Part shown: positions 34,664-44,343 of the stretch, piece by piece
How positions within the stretch are numbered: the stretch's first letter is position 1
Layout: each line of letters begins with the position of its first letter
Assembly (NCBI GenBank): GCA_023417935.1
Contig: JAEZDY010000023.1
Coordinates: 1 to 64,000, forward strand
Direction of reading: 5' to 3'
Origin: Bacteroidota bacterium
Lineage (GTDB): Bacteria; Bacteroidota; Bacteroidia; Bacteroidales; Lentimicrobiaceae
Length of the DNA: 64,000 nt
The notes under the pieces: model-generated
Told to the model about the DNA's origin: nothing
The model's database searches: none
What the model saw: the letters and a program-made list of their open reading frames with translations, nothing else
Translations under genes and position numbers: made by a program

Positions 34664-35563
34664 CACACCGGCAACAGCAATCAATGCACCTATTATTTCT
34701 ATAAGGGTGATCTTCTCCTTCATAATAAATACTGAAGGTGCAATAATAAGAACAGGTACAATTGATATAATAGTAGATGCAATGCCCGATGTAGTGTACT
34801 TTACTGCCAGCAACGAGAAAGAAACGCCCAGGAAAGGACCGAAGAATGCGCCTATTCCCATCCGCTTCATGGCTGAAATATTCATAACAGCACTTTTCAC
34901 CCGTAGCCAGAAGCCTGTATAGGTTATAACTATTATAAACCCGACAATACCGGTGATTACTCTGATTTGCGTGGCAGCAAAAGGATCATAATCCTGTATT
35001 CCATAACTGCTGAGTACCAGGCCTACCCCCTGCCCTGCCGCACCACCAAATGCCAGCAGAATGCCTTTAAGCGGATATTTAAAATGCAGTGATGTGCGAG
35101 TTCCGTTTATGGCATCGCCGGTTGTTTTACGGGCAAGAATGGTGATGCTGATACCAACAAAAGTTAGTAACATTCCCAATAATCCTTTGGCATTCATAGT
35201 TTCACCCATTAACATCCAGCCTGCCAGAGCAGCAATAGGCGGGGCCAGCGACATGATAAGCATGGATATGCGTGCACCAATTACAACATAAGCCTGGAAA
35301 AGAAAAAGATCACCCAGCACAAACCCAATAAGTCCTGAAATGGATAACCAAATCCAGTTGTGCGCTGATGCGCCCATAGGGAAAAACTCACCGCGTGCAA
35401 TAAGACTGAATATGCTCAGGTAGAAAAATGCGAGAGTAAGACGAATGATATTGACTGAAAGAGAGCCAACCTTTTTACCAGCCGACTCAAAAGCAAGAGC
35501 AGTAATTGTCCAGAATACAGCAGTGGTGAGTGCTGCAAACTCTCCAATATAGTTTTGGAACAT
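34646..35563 (-). CDS. EamA-family membrane transporter
   Basis: A 305-residue DMT transporter with ten predicted spans. The two EamA halves are visible (WTITALAFESAGKKVGSLSV in the first, YGIQDYDPFAATQIRVITG in the second), and it ends in FIMKEKITLIEIIGALIAVAGV. Substrate unknown. It is not a close relative of the EamA gene at 33268. It runs convergently with the HIT gene and overlaps its last 18 bp. No close upstream partner. Confidence 0.85.
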   Translation of the reverse strand: MFQNYIGEFAALTTAVFWTITALAFESAGKKVGSLSVNIIRLTLAFFYLSIFSLIARGEFFPMGASAHNWIWLSISGLIGFVLGDLFLFQAYVVIGARISMLIMSLAPPIAALAGWMLMGETMNAKGLLGMLLTFVGISITILARKTTGDAINGTRTSLHFKYPLKGILLAFGGAAGQGVGLVLSSYGIQDYDPFAATQIRVITGIVGFIIVITYTGFWLRVKSAVMNISAMKRMGIGAFFGPFLGVSFSLLAVKYTTSGIASTIISIVPVLIIAPSVFIMKEKITLIEIIGALIAVAGVSLFFI

Positions 35564-35743
35564 CTTAGGAATTTAGGCTGCAAATGTATAAAATAGCTGC
35601 TGGTGTTGAGTAGTCGTTTAAATAGATTATCCGCCCGGGAAAATTAATTTTCTATTTTCTGAATATCCTGAAAAATTTGCAGAAAAAGCTCTATGTTTGA
35701 CAAAACAACCTTTAAGATCAAATCAGGTTGATTATCAGCTAAA

Positions 35744-36358
35744 ATGCTTTTTGAAGACACATACAAAACTTTAGTAGCCCCTGCAGAAGGCATATATAAG
35801 GAAAAGGGTAGCAAATTTCTATCCTTTGCATACCCTGTGAAGACTGAAACAGAAATAAAAACTTTAATTGAGCAATTAAGAAAAGAATATTACGATGCAA
35901 GACACCATTGTTATGCCTTTATATTAGGGTATGACAAATCAGCATGGAGAGTAAATGATGACGGTGAACCGTCAGGTACTGCCGGTAAACCTATATATGG
36001 ACAATTGCAGTCGCATGACCTTACAAATGTGTTGATTGTTGTTGTTAGGTATTTTGGAGGTATAAAACTAGGTGTTGGTGGCTTGGTGAATGCCTACAAA
36101 TCAGCAGCGAAAGATGCTTTAGCGAACGCCGATATCACTGAAAGGACCATCAATGAGATATACAGACTTGAATTTCCTTACGAAATGATAAATGAGGCAA
36201 TGAAGATTACCAAGGATTTTGGGGTTCAGATTCTTGAAACAAACTTTGATAACAGGGCCCAAATTATCTATAAAGTAAGGAGAAATGATGCTCAGAAGAT
36301 AAGATTGAAGTGTGAGGCTACATATAGATTTAGTGTGATATATGTCGGTACTGAATAA
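35744..36358 (+). CDS. YigZ/IMPACT-family protein
   Basis: A 204-residue protein with the N-terminal UPF0029/IMPACT domain: RHHCYAFILG in the first third, then DGEPSGTAGKPIYGQL and VVVRYFGGIKLGVGGLVNAYK. A smaller C-terminal DUF1949 domain follows. Members are implicated in translation regulation, but the biochemical activity is uncertain. It lies 230 bp upstream of dnaA on the same strand and is probably transcribed separately. Confidence 0.9.
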   Translation: MLFEDTYKTLVAPAEGIYKEKGSKFLSFAYPVKTETEIKTLIEQLRKEYYDARHHCYAFILGYDKSAWRVNDDGEPSGTAGKPIYGQLQSHDLTNVLIVVVRYFGGIKLGVGGLVNAYKSAAKDALANADITERTINEIYRLEFPYEMINEAMKITKDFGVQILETNFDNRAQIIYKVRRNDAQKIRLKCEATYRFSVIYVGTE

Positions 36359-36551
36359 TTTCTGATTATCAAACTATACGGTTAGATTTAACTTTTTAGC
36401 AATAGTGATTTTTTTCTGCAAACACAATAGGGAAATGATTTTTTTTTACACTTTTTTTAAGTGAATTTTGTTGAAAAGATATTCGAGGGGAATGTCGCTT
36501 TATTTATTGACACCAGATTGTTAATGCATTTTTTTAAAAGCTATTAGTTTA

Positions 36552-36559
36552 TAACTTTT
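36552..36559 (+). promoter_or_regulatory. Possible -7 box of dnaA
   Basis: TAACTTTT matches seven of eight bases of TAnnTTTG, 30 nt before the dnaA ATG. The surrounding leader (36400-36588) is very T-rich. Weak evidence. Confidence 0.3.
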
Positions 36560-36588
36560 AGGTACTATATTTATTTTTAAATTTTAGA

Positions 36589-38025
36589 ATGAAAGAAGTT
36601 CACAACGAAGTTTGGGAGAATTGTCTGAAAATCATTAAGGACAATATTAATTACCAAAGCTACAAGACATGGTTTTCGCCTATCAAGCCAATCAAACTTC
36701 AGGATAATGTTCTTACTATACAAGTTCCTAGCCACTTCTTTTATGAATGGTTGGAGGAACACTACATACCGCTACTCAAAAAAACTATAAAACACGAACT
36801 TGGTCCTGCAGGAAGATTAGAGTACAGTATCATAATGGAAAACGCTATTGATGCTAATGGGCCATATACCATAAAAGTACCAACCAGCAACAGGAATTCA
36901 CTGAGTAATCCATCTGTTCAGATGCCTATCGATATAAACCGGGGATCAGCCAAAGAAATACCTAATCCCTTTGTTATACCGGGCTTAAGAAAGATACAGG
37001 TGCATTCGCAATTGAATGAAGCATATTCTTTTGATAATTTCATTGAAGGTGACTGTAACAGGCTTGCACGTTCAGCCGGATACGCTGTAGCTACCAATCC
37101 GGGTAAAACTGCCTTTAACCCGTTGTTTTTATATAGTGCTAACGGATTGGGTAAAACACATCTTGCTCATGCGATTGGAATTCAGGTGAAGAATAATTTC
37201 CCTGATAAAACCGTACTTTATGTTACCGCTGAGCAGTTTATTCAGCAGTTTGTACAAGCCAACATCAATAAAAACCAGAATGACTTCGTGCATTTCTATC
37301 AAATGATAGATGTGCTATTAATAGACGATATTCAATTCCTCTCAACCAAAGAAAAAACACAGGATGTATTCTTCCACATCTTTAACCACCTGCATCAGAA
37401 CGGCAATCAACTGGTGATTACCTGCGATAAGCCTCCTGTTGAACTTAAGGGTATGGAACCGCGACTACTTTCACGTTTTAAATGGGGCTTAGCTGCTGAT
37501 CTTCAGGTACCTGACCTCAGTACCAGAATTTCAATCCTGAACAAACGATTATATAAAGATGGCATTGAAATGCCTAAAGAAGTAATAGAATACGTTGCAT
37601 ACAGTGTAACTACCAATGTGAGGGAACTTGAAGGTGCTCTAACTTCTTTAATGGCTCAGTCGTCACTTAACAAAAAGGCTATTACAATTGAGCTGGCCCG
37701 TCAAATGATTGATAAATACGTAAAGAATTCATTACGAGAGGTCTCAATTGATTATATACAAAAAGTTGTTTGCGATTTCTTCAATATTCAGATAGATAAT
37801 CTTAACTCGAAGACACGTAAGCGTGAGATAGTGCAAGCAAGACAACTTGCCATGTTTTTCTCAAAAAAACATACTAAGTCGTCACTTGCGTCAATTGGCA
37901 TGCAGTGTGGTAATAAAGACCATGCTACTGTACTTCATGCTTGCCGCACAGTTACCAATCTTATTGAAACTGATAAAGAGTTCAGGGTTTGCGCAGAAGA
38001 GATCGAGAAAAAAATTAAGATCTGA
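36589..38025 (+). CDS. dnaA: Chromosomal replication initiator DnaA
   Basis: A 478-residue DnaA. Domain I (about 1-90, EVWENCLKIIKDNINYQSY) interacts with the helicase loader, and domain II is a variable linker. Domain III is the AAA+ ATPase with NGLGKTHLAHAIG (Walker A), VLLIDDIQFL (Walker B) and an arginine finger region. Domain IV is the DNA-binding helix-turn-helix with the family signature GNKDHATVLHACRTV. It binds DnaA boxes at the origin. No cluster of boxes is visible in the 230 bp upstream or 170 bp downstream, so the origin may be elsewhere. It leads a plus-strand stretch with a tyrosine phosphatase. Confidence 0.97.
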   Translation: MKEVHNEVWENCLKIIKDNINYQSYKTWFSPIKPIKLQDNVLTIQVPSHFFYEWLEEHYIPLLKKTIKHELGPAGRLEYSIIMENAIDANGPYTIKVPTSNRNSLSNPSVQMPIDINRGSAKEIPNPFVIPGLRKIQVHSQLNEAYSFDNFIEGDCNRLARSAGYAVATNPGKTAFNPLFLYSANGLGKTHLAHAIGIQVKNNFPDKTVLYVTAEQFIQQFVQANINKNQNDFVHFYQMIDVLLIDDIQFLSTKEKTQDVFFHIFNHLHQNGNQLVITCDKPPVELKGMEPRLLSRFKWGLAADLQVPDLSTRISILNKRLYKDGIEMPKEVIEYVAYSVTTNVRELEGALTSLMAQSSLNKKAITIELARQMIDKYVKNSLREVSIDYIQKVVCDFFNIQIDNLNSKTRKREIVQARQLAMFFSKKHTKSSLASIGMQCGNKDHATVLHACRTVTNLIETDKEFRVCAEEIEKKIKI

Positions 38026-38195
38026 TAAATCAAGGTGCCACTTTTACCTGTAGCGCATTAATGGCTGCTTTTCCAGTATATCAATGGAAATCAGTGTTTC
38101 ATTCCGGCTATGATAGGCTGGTGCACAATCTGTAAGTTAGAAAAGCGTTATAGAACTCTATAATTTTACTAATCTATACCTATTAAGATTAAAGC

Positions 38196-38669
38196 ATGGT
38201 GAAAATACTAATGGTCTGTTTGGGAAATATTTGCCGGTCTCCACTTGCCGAAGGAATCCTTAAAGATAAAGTCAAGAAAAATAATCTGGATGTGCAGGTT
38301 GATTCATGTGGATTTGAATATGATCATTTAGGATGCCAGCCTGATTACCGGGCAATAGAAGTTGCCTCACATTATAACGTAGATATAACTGACCAAAAAG
38401 CAAGACTTTTTACTCCGGCAAACTTTGATATTTATGATAAGATCCTGGTGATGGACAAGAATAATTACAGGATGGTAGCTGAGAAGGCAAGGAATGAAAA
38501 AGATATTGAAAAGGTTGATTTTATTATGAATGTGATTAAACCGGGCAGTAATCTTCAGGTTCCCGATCCATATTTCGGAAGGAAAGAGAATTTCCATGAA
38601 ACGTGGAAGATGCTTGACCAGGCAACTGATAGAATCATTGAGTTAATAAAAACAAAAGTATGGGCTTAA
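38196..38669 (+). CDS. Low-molecular-weight protein-tyrosine phosphatase
   Basis: A 157-residue phosphatase. The active-site loop is VCLGNICRSPLAEG near the N-terminus (CX5R, nucleophile in CLGNICR), and the catalytic acid lies in VPDPYFG. It removes phosphate from tyrosine residues, possibly in capsule regulation, though no kinase is adjacent. The 3' end overlaps the next ORF by 10 nt. The gene is preceded by 170 bp without a gene. Confidence 0.92.
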   Translation: MVKILMVCLGNICRSPLAEGILKDKVKKNNLDVQVDSCGFEYDHLGCQPDYRAIEVASHYNVDITDQKARLFTPANFDIYDKILVMDKNNYRMVAEKARNEKDIEKVDFIMNVIKPGSNLQVPDPYFGRKENFHETWKMLDQATDRIIELIKTKVWA

Positions 38670-39667
38670 ATCCCATTCCGGAAAAAGGCACAGATTCGTT
38701 ACCGGTAAAGATCCTCATCCCGGCAAAAGATGATATTGAAATTGCCGCTACGCGAATAAAACCCTACCTGCATATAACACCTGTACTCACCAGCTCAGCA
38801 ATTGATGAGATAGCTGGGTGTTCCATTTTCTTTAAATGTGAGAATTTTCAAAAAGCAGGGGTTTTTAAAGCCCGAGGTGCAACAAATGCTGTTTTCAGCC
38901 TTACTGAAAACGATTTGATTAAAGGTGTTGCCACACATTCTTCAGGTAATCATGCTGCAGCACTTTCAATGGCTGCTTCATTACGAAACACCGTTGCCCA
39001 TATAGTAATGCCTTCAAATGCCAATAAGGTTAAGATCAGAGCTACAGAACATTATAATGGAAAGATCACTTTTTGTGAGCCTACTTTACAAGCACGAGAA
39101 GAAACTCTTGCTAAGGTTGTAGAAGAAACAGGTTCAGTTGAAATTCATCCTTATAATGATGTGAGAGTAATTGCCGGACAAGCTACCGCTGCTAAGGAAC
39201 TTTTATCACAGGTTAATGATCTGCAGGTAGTTATGTCGCCGGTAGGTGGTGGTGGCTTGTTAAGCGGAACTGCTCTTTCAGCCTATTATTATGGGAACAA
39301 AATTGAAGTAATAGCCGGTGAACCAACAGGGGCAAATGACGCATACAGATCATTCCGGTCAGGTAGATTCGTGCCTTCTGTTTCCCCACAAACAATAGCT
39401 GATGGGTTGCTTACATCCCTTGGTACTATTACATTTGAAATCATCCGTAAACATGTTCACAATATTCTTATAGTGGATGATACAGAAATAGTTAAAGCTA
39501 TGCGTCTGGTATGGGAGCGGATGAAGATAATTATTGAACCGTCATCAGCAGTACCATTGGCAGCAGTTCTCAAAAACAAGGAGCTATTTAAAGGGAGACG
39601 TGTGGGAATAATTATATCAGGTGGTAATGTTGATCTGGATGCCCTTCCATTTATTCTGTTCAAATAA
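38660..39667 (+). CDS. PLP-dependent threonine/serine dehydratase or serine racemase
   Basis: A 335-residue fold-type II PLP enzyme. The cofactor lysine is in KAGVFKARGATNA, the phosphate-binding glycine loop is SPVGGGGLLSG, and the substrate loop is THSSGNHAAA. The family dehydrates threonine or serine to 2-oxo acids or racemises serine; no regulatory ACT domain is present, so it is the short catabolic or racemase form. The exact activity cannot be distinguished. It overlaps the tyrosine phosphatase gene by 10 nt and ends 7 nt before the next gene. Confidence 0.9.
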   Translation: MGLNPIPEKGTDSLPVKILIPAKDDIEIAATRIKPYLHITPVLTSSAIDEIAGCSIFFKCENFQKAGVFKARGATNAVFSLTENDLIKGVATHSSGNHAAALSMAASLRNTVAHIVMPSNANKVKIRATEHYNGKITFCEPTLQAREETLAKVVEETGSVEIHPYNDVRVIAGQATAAKELLSQVNDLQVVMSPVGGGGLLSGTALSAYYYGNKIEVIAGEPTGANDAYRSFRSGRFVPSVSPQTIADGLLTSLGTITFEIIRKHVHNILIVDDTEIVKAMRLVWERMKIIIEPSSAVPLAAVLKNKELFKGRRVGIIISGGNVDLDALPFILFK

Positions 39668-39674
39668 TTACATC

Positions 39675-40412
39675 ATGGCAATTGAAAAAGGTTCTCTTTA
39701 TCTGATCCCAACTCCACTGGGTGAAGTTCCTGTTGATCAGGTTATACCGGCATACAACCTGGAGATTATTTACCGCATTGATGTCTTTATAGTAGAAGAA
39801 CTTAGAACTGCCCGCAGGTTTTTGAAGAGATGTGGTTACAAGAAGGATTTTGATAGTGTAACCTTTTATACGCTTAACGAACACACTCAGGATGTTGAAA
39901 TGACAGGCTTTCTTGATAAGGCAATGCAGGGTACACCAATAGGTCTTTTGTCAGAAGCCGGTTGTCCTACAGTTGCTGATCCTGGCACTTCCGTTGTAAC
40001 CCATGCCCACCAAAAGGGCATTAGAGTAATTCCATTAACAGGACCATCTTCAATATTATTATCATTAATGGCTTCAGGGCTTAACGGGCAACAGTTTACT
40101 TTTCACGGATATCTACCGGTTAAATCACAGGAAAGGAAACAAAAGATTAAGGAACTTGACAGGTCGGCACAAAGGGTGCCATTCGATAAGTCGGCACAAC
40201 GGTTACCACATACGCATATCTTTATTGAAGCCCCATACCGGAACAAACAGATGATAGATTCTCTACTTGAAACCTGCAGCGCAAACACTCTGCTCTGCAT
40301 CGCAAGCAATATCACTATGCCTGATGAATCAATTAAAACGAAAAGTATTAGTGATTGGAAAAAGAATAAACCTGACCCTGGAAAGAATCCTACTGTATAC
40401 CTGTTATCGTGA
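39675..40412 (+). CDS. SAM-dependent methyltransferase, RsmI/tetrapyrrole methylase type
   Basis: A 245-residue enzyme starting at ATG 39675 (MAIEKGSLYLIPTPLGE); an upstream GTG frame at 39621 is not family-like. SEAGCPTVADPG and IPLTGPSSILLSLMASGLNG are the hallmark segments of the 16S rRNA C1402 ribose methyltransferase family. It is somewhat diverged from RsmI, and Bacteroidota commonly carry such a homologue. A 9-residue period repeat (SAQRVP, then SAQRLP) has been inserted before HTHIFIEAPYRN by a repeat-like element (40161-40208). It is the last gene of the phosphatase-dehydratase-methyltransferase operon. Confidence 0.85.
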   Translation: MAIEKGSLYLIPTPLGEVPVDQVIPAYNLEIIYRIDVFIVEELRTARRFLKRCGYKKDFDSVTFYTLNEHTQDVEMTGFLDKAMQGTPIGLLSEAGCPTVADPGTSVVTHAHQKGIRVIPLTGPSSILLSLMASGLNGQQFTFHGYLPVKSQERKQKIKELDRSAQRVPFDKSAQRLPHTHIFIEAPYRNKQMIDSLLETCSANTLLCIASNITMPDESIKTKSISDWKKNKPDPGKNPTVYLLS

Positions 40413-40571
40413 TGTTTAAAAAATCGGGAAACCGATCCAATACCGTAGATGTATTGTATGCCTTAAGTAAAAGTTTTGACTCAGAAAAAATGGTATGACT
40501 TTGAGACAAGACATACCATTGAGGCAGGGCATGTGCTGTCTTAATAATGGCATTGAATGCCGGATTAATAG

Positions 40572-40609
40572 AAAATCAAACGGTTGTAATTATACAACCG
40601 TTTGATTTT
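40572..40609. terminator. Bidirectional terminator
   Basis: AAAATCAAACGGTTGTA (40572-40588) and its perfect reverse complement (40593-40609) form a 17-bp stem around ATTA, with A and T runs at the flanks. It ends both the methyltransferase operon and the convergent slyD gene. A second hairpin, AATGGTATG/CATACCATT (40489-40520), lies before it. Confidence 0.85.
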
Positions 40610-40618
40610 ATTATATTC

Positions 40619-41125
40619 TTAATGATGATGGCCATGAGGTCCGTGAACGTGACCATGGCTTATTTCATCCTGAGTCGCATCGCGCATATCAATGATCTGG
40701 CCGGTAAAATGAAGTGTTTTCCCCGCAAGTGGATGATTAAAATCCATCTTTACACTATCATCTTTAACTTCAAGGATCTTACCTTCAAGTGGATGACCTT
40801 CATTGTCCTGCATAGGTACAAAGTTGCCGACTACAAGCATTTCTTCATCAATTTTACCATCGATTTTAAAAATTTCAAGTGGTAAGTCTACAATCGCTTC
40901 ATTGATCGTATCCCCGTATGCATCTGCAGGGTCCAGCGTAAATTCAAAGGTGTCGTTTACCTTCAGGTTCTCAAGATGAGATTCAAACTTCGGAAGCATA
41001 CTGCCGGTACCATAGATAAACATGAGCGGCGCTGAAGCTTCCGCCATATCTACGGTTTCACCCATATTGTTATCAAGTTTGAGTTCGTAGGTCAGTGACA
41101 CTACTTTGTTTTGTGAAATGTTCAT
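40619..41125 (-). CDS. slyD: SlyD-like FKBP peptidyl-prolyl isomerase
   Basis: A 168-residue SlyD. The N-terminal FKBP segment VVSLTYELKLDN is followed by the insert-in-flap (IF) domain, which gives chaperone activity (ADAYGDTINEAIVDLP, then MDFNHPLAGKTLHFTGQI). The C-terminus HGHVHGPHGHHH is a metal-binding, histidine-rich tail that can carry nickel. It is cytoplasmic, with no signal peptide. It is a single gene ending at the shared terminator. Confidence 0.93.
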   Translation of the reverse strand: MNISQNKVVSLTYELKLDNNMGETVDMAEASAPLMFIYGTGSMLPKFESHLENLKVNDTFEFTLDPADAYGDTINEAIVDLPLEIFKIDGKIDEEMLVVGNFVPMQDNEGHPLEGKILEVKDDSVKMDFNHPLAGKTLHFTGQIIDMRDATQDEISHGHVHGPHGHHH

Positions 41126-41296
41126 TGATGATTTCTGTTTAAATTTATTATTAGGTCAACAGGCATTACTGCTTTGTCATATACTCTTTATTATAGATGT
41201 TTTGTTTTATAATTCCATGAGTGTATGAGACCTTTCCTTTGCTCTAGCCTTCAAAACATTTTGAGGGAAAGAAAGTTTAAAAACAAGGCTCATTTT

Positions 41297-43633
41297 TTAT
41301 AAATCTATTTCAGTTATTGGTTCAATCACAAGAGGATCACCCATATCAACATCATCTACTGAAGTGCTGTCTGTTTTGTAAGACGGCGATACACATGAAT
41401 ACGGCTTCGAGATCTTGATATCAGGCTTTGGGAACTTCCCTCTATAATGCTTTAGTGATTCATCTTTTAGCACAAGCTCCATAAAATAGCCATACGCAGG
41501 TAAAGCTGTTCGTAGTCCCTCACCAAGTTGTGATGTCCTGAACCTGATATTACGATGCTCCCCACCCACCCATACACCTGATACAAGTTTAGGGGTAACA
41601 CCTATAAACCAGCCATCAGAGAAGTTTGATGAAGTGCCAGTCTTACCGCCAAACTCGGTATCGTATTTGAATATATCAAATTCCCACAATCCCTGTGTGG
41701 TACCACCATATTCTGTAAGTCCCGACCTGAGCATAACAGTCATAAGGAAAGCTGTTTCTTCATCAATTACCTTCTTTGCTCCTGGTTGGTGTTCAAATAA
41801 AATATTGCCCTCACGGTCGGTAATTTTTGTGACTAGAACAGGACTATTAAATTTGCCTTTATTAATAAATACACTATACGCATTTACCAGCTCAAGTAAA
41901 CTTACATCACTTGAACCAAGGCTTACTGAAGGGACATTGATGAGTTCTGATTTAATACCCATGCGATGCGCGAGCTCTATAATCTTCTCCCATCCTATTT
42001 CTTTTGTTAACTGCACTGCCACTGAATTAATTGATCGGGCAAAAGCATTTTTAAGTGAAACGTTATCCCAGGTAAATATCCAATTAGAGTTATGTGGGGA
42101 CCAGCTTTTATTCTTACCTTTTTCAATGTAGTTGATTGTTACAGGCTGATCTGTTCTCCGGTCACAAGGTCCCAATCCGCTCTCAAATGCTGCTGCATAA
42201 ACGAATGCTTTAAACAAAGAACCTGGTTGGCGTTTTGCCTGTGCAATATGGTCGTATTGAAAGAAATTATAATTAATACCCCCAACCCAGGCTTTCACAT
42301 AACCGGTTTGGGGTTCAATGCTTAAAAAGCCTGTATTCAGGAGATGGCGGTAATATTTGATGGAATCAATCGTACTCATGACAGTATCATTATTCCCATC
42401 CCATGAAAACACCGACATCTTGTGTGGAATATTCAAATAGAACTCAATGGAATCACTATTATCGCCATACTTCGCTTTTAGTGATTTATATGCTGATGTT
42501 TCTTTAACCAGGTTCTCTATAAAACCTTCAATGAGTTTGCCTTTACTATCTACCCATGGGTTTTCACCCTTCCAATGTTCAAAGAACTTTCGCTGAAGCT
42601 TTTTCATGTGCTTTTCCACAGCTGCTTCAGCATGTGCCTGTAACTGAGGATCAATTGTTGTATATATTCTCAAGCCATCAGTGTATATATCGTAACCTGA
42701 TTCTTTGCTCCATTCCTGAAGTTCACGGGCCACTGCATCCTTGAAATACGTGGCATCTGTAGCATCAGGAACTGGTTGCCTATATTTCAGCTTGATTGGT
42801 AGTTTTTGAATTGAATCGGCTTCATGTTCAGATAGAAATCCGTACTTCCCCATTTGAGATAGTATGCTATTCCTTCTCCGCATAGCATTATCCTTATTTG
42901 AAACCGGACTATAATACGTTGGAGCTTTGAGAAGACCAATAATCAGTGATGTCTCTTCAGCTTTAAGTTCCGATGGCAACTTATTGAAGAATGTTCTTGA
43001 AGCTGCTTTAATACCAAAAGAGTGGCTTCCAAAATCAACCGTGTTCAAGTACATTGTAAGAATTTCCTCCTTGGAGTAATAATACTCTAATTTGAGTGCA
43101 TTAATCCATTCCTTTGACTTGTCGATAGCAATATTTAATCCTTTAATATTGCCCAATAAACCTTTCTTATTCTTGTGTCTGGTTTTATAGAGGTTTTTTA
43201 CCAATTGTTGTGTAATTGTGCTTCCACCCCGTCTTTCCCCTTTGGCAGTGCTCCATATAGCTGCAATTGTAGCTTTTACATCAACACCATTATGATTATA
43301 AAACCTGATATCCTCTGCAGCCAATAATGTGTTAATGATGAGTGGTGAAAGATCACTATAAGTTATTGGACTTCGGTTTTCGATATAGTATTTGCCAATT
43401 TGAGAACTGTCGGCAGCATATAACTCTGATGCAATGCTAATATTGGGTTCTTTTAAATCCTTAACTTCAGGGGAGTCGCCGAATAGTCCTAAAAAATTAA
43501 TGTCAATAGCAACAACAAGCAGAATGAAAATTATCAGCAACTGGACCACTCTGAATAATGCCTTTTGCCACCATGAACGGGCGAAAGAAGGCACTGAGAA
43601 TATCTTCTTAAGAAACAATCTAAGCTTTTTCAA
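41297..43633 (-). CDS. Penicillin-binding protein 1A (transglycosylase/transpeptidase)
   Basis: A 778-residue class A penicillin-binding protein. After an N-terminal membrane anchor (about 28-48) comes the GT51 transglycosylase domain, with EDIRFYNHNGVD (catalytic Glu near 107) and RRGGSTITQQLVKNLY. The transpeptidase domain has SxxK in RQPGSLFKAFVY, SxN in ARSINSVAV and KTG in FGGKTGTSSNFSDG. It polymerises and cross-links peptidoglycan in the periplasm. It is a single gene with its own promoter region. Domain order and length match PBP1A of Bacteroidota. Confidence 0.95.
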   Translation of the reverse strand: MKKLRLFLKKIFSVPSFARSWWQKALFRVVQLLIIFILLVVAIDINFLGLFGDSPEVKDLKEPNISIASELYAADSSQIGKYYIENRSPITYSDLSPLIINTLLAAEDIRFYNHNGVDVKATIAAIWSTAKGERRGGSTITQQLVKNLYKTRHKNKKGLLGNIKGLNIAIDKSKEWINALKLEYYYSKEEILTMYLNTVDFGSHSFGIKAASRTFFNKLPSELKAEETSLIIGLLKAPTYYSPVSNKDNAMRRRNSILSQMGKYGFLSEHEADSIQKLPIKLKYRQPVPDATDATYFKDAVARELQEWSKESGYDIYTDGLRIYTTIDPQLQAHAEAAVEKHMKKLQRKFFEHWKGENPWVDSKGKLIEGFIENLVKETSAYKSLKAKYGDNSDSIEFYLNIPHKMSVFSWDGNNDTVMSTIDSIKYYRHLLNTGFLSIEPQTGYVKAWVGGINYNFFQYDHIAQAKRQPGSLFKAFVYAAAFESGLGPCDRRTDQPVTINYIEKGKNKSWSPHNSNWIFTWDNVSLKNAFARSINSVAVQLTKEIGWEKIIELAHRMGIKSELINVPSVSLGSSDVSLLELVNAYSVFINKGKFNSPVLVTKITDREGNILFEHQPGAKKVIDEETAFLMTVMLRSGLTEYGGTTQGLWEFDIFKYDTEFGGKTGTSSNFSDGWFIGVTPKLVSGVWVGGEHRNIRFRTSQLGEGLRTALPAYGYFMELVLKDESLKHYRGKFPKPDIKISKPYSCVSPSYKTDSTSVDDVDMGDPLVIEPITEIDL

Positions 43634-43904
43634 TGATGAATTAAACTACAGGATATAGATTCGATAAATGACAGAATTCTTTAATAATTGACTACCAAAT
43701 ACTTAAGCACATACTCATTATATTATAAAAAGCTGGCAAGTTACATTGATTTTATTAAACTTCTACGGGTATGTAACTTTATCCGCACTTGTTCGTCAAT
43801 CTAGTATAATTAATACTATAAACCCTGATTGCAATTGATTGTTGAACTTGCAAATTGCATTTTTCTTCTTTTGATCATTATCTTTGCTACAAATAAAACG
43901 TTTC

Positions 43905-44330
43905 ATGAAACAGACGTTGATCTTTATTCTCTTAAGTCTTAGTTTATCCGGTTATGCATCGGGTCAGAGTGCATCTGATTATCTAAAAGCTGCCATCTCG
44001 GCTACCGGACAAAAGAACTACAAACAGGCCATTGCATATTGTGATCTGGCCGTTAATGCCAACAGCACCTATAATGCTGCCTATTTCCATCGCGGGTATA
44101 ATAAACTAATGATGAAGGATTATGCTGGTGCTATAGTGGATTTCTCAGTATGCATTGACCTTAATAGTGATTACCTGGATGCATACCTCTACAGGGCACT
44201 TTGCAACCAAAAAGCAGGCAATACTATGGCCGCCACCAGAGATTATAACCTTGCACGCCAAATTAATGCTGTTGAAACATTGGCATTTCTTACAGGTAAT
44301 TTATTCAGATCAGGTCTTGGGTCTAATTGA
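43905..44330 (+). CDS. Small exported TPR-repeat protein
   Basis: A 141-residue protein from ATG 43905; the frame also opens at a TTG 21 nt earlier. It starts with a signal peptide, MKQTLIFILLSLSLSGYASG. The mature part has about three tetratricopeptide repeats (YKQAIAYCDLAVNANSTYNA, YAGAIVDFSVCIDLNSDYLD), which act as a protein interaction platform. Likely periplasmic, partner unknown. It sits alone between the divergent PBP1A gene and the convergent M48 gene. Confidence 0.8.
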   Translation: MKQTLIFILLSLSLSGYASGQSASDYLKAAISATGQKNYKQAIAYCDLAVNANSTYNAAYFHRGYNKLMMKDYAGAIVDFSVCIDLNSDYLDAYLYRALCNQKAGNTMAATRDYNLARQINAVETLAFLTGNLFRSGLGSN

Positions 44331-44343
44331 TCTCCCTTTATAA

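Noticed and set aside
36359..36588. Chromosomal origin (oriC) upstream of dnaA
   Set aside because: The spacer is AT-rich, but only one weak DnaA-box-like site (TTATTGACA) was seen, and no cluster of TTATCCACA-type boxes, so an origin here is not supported.
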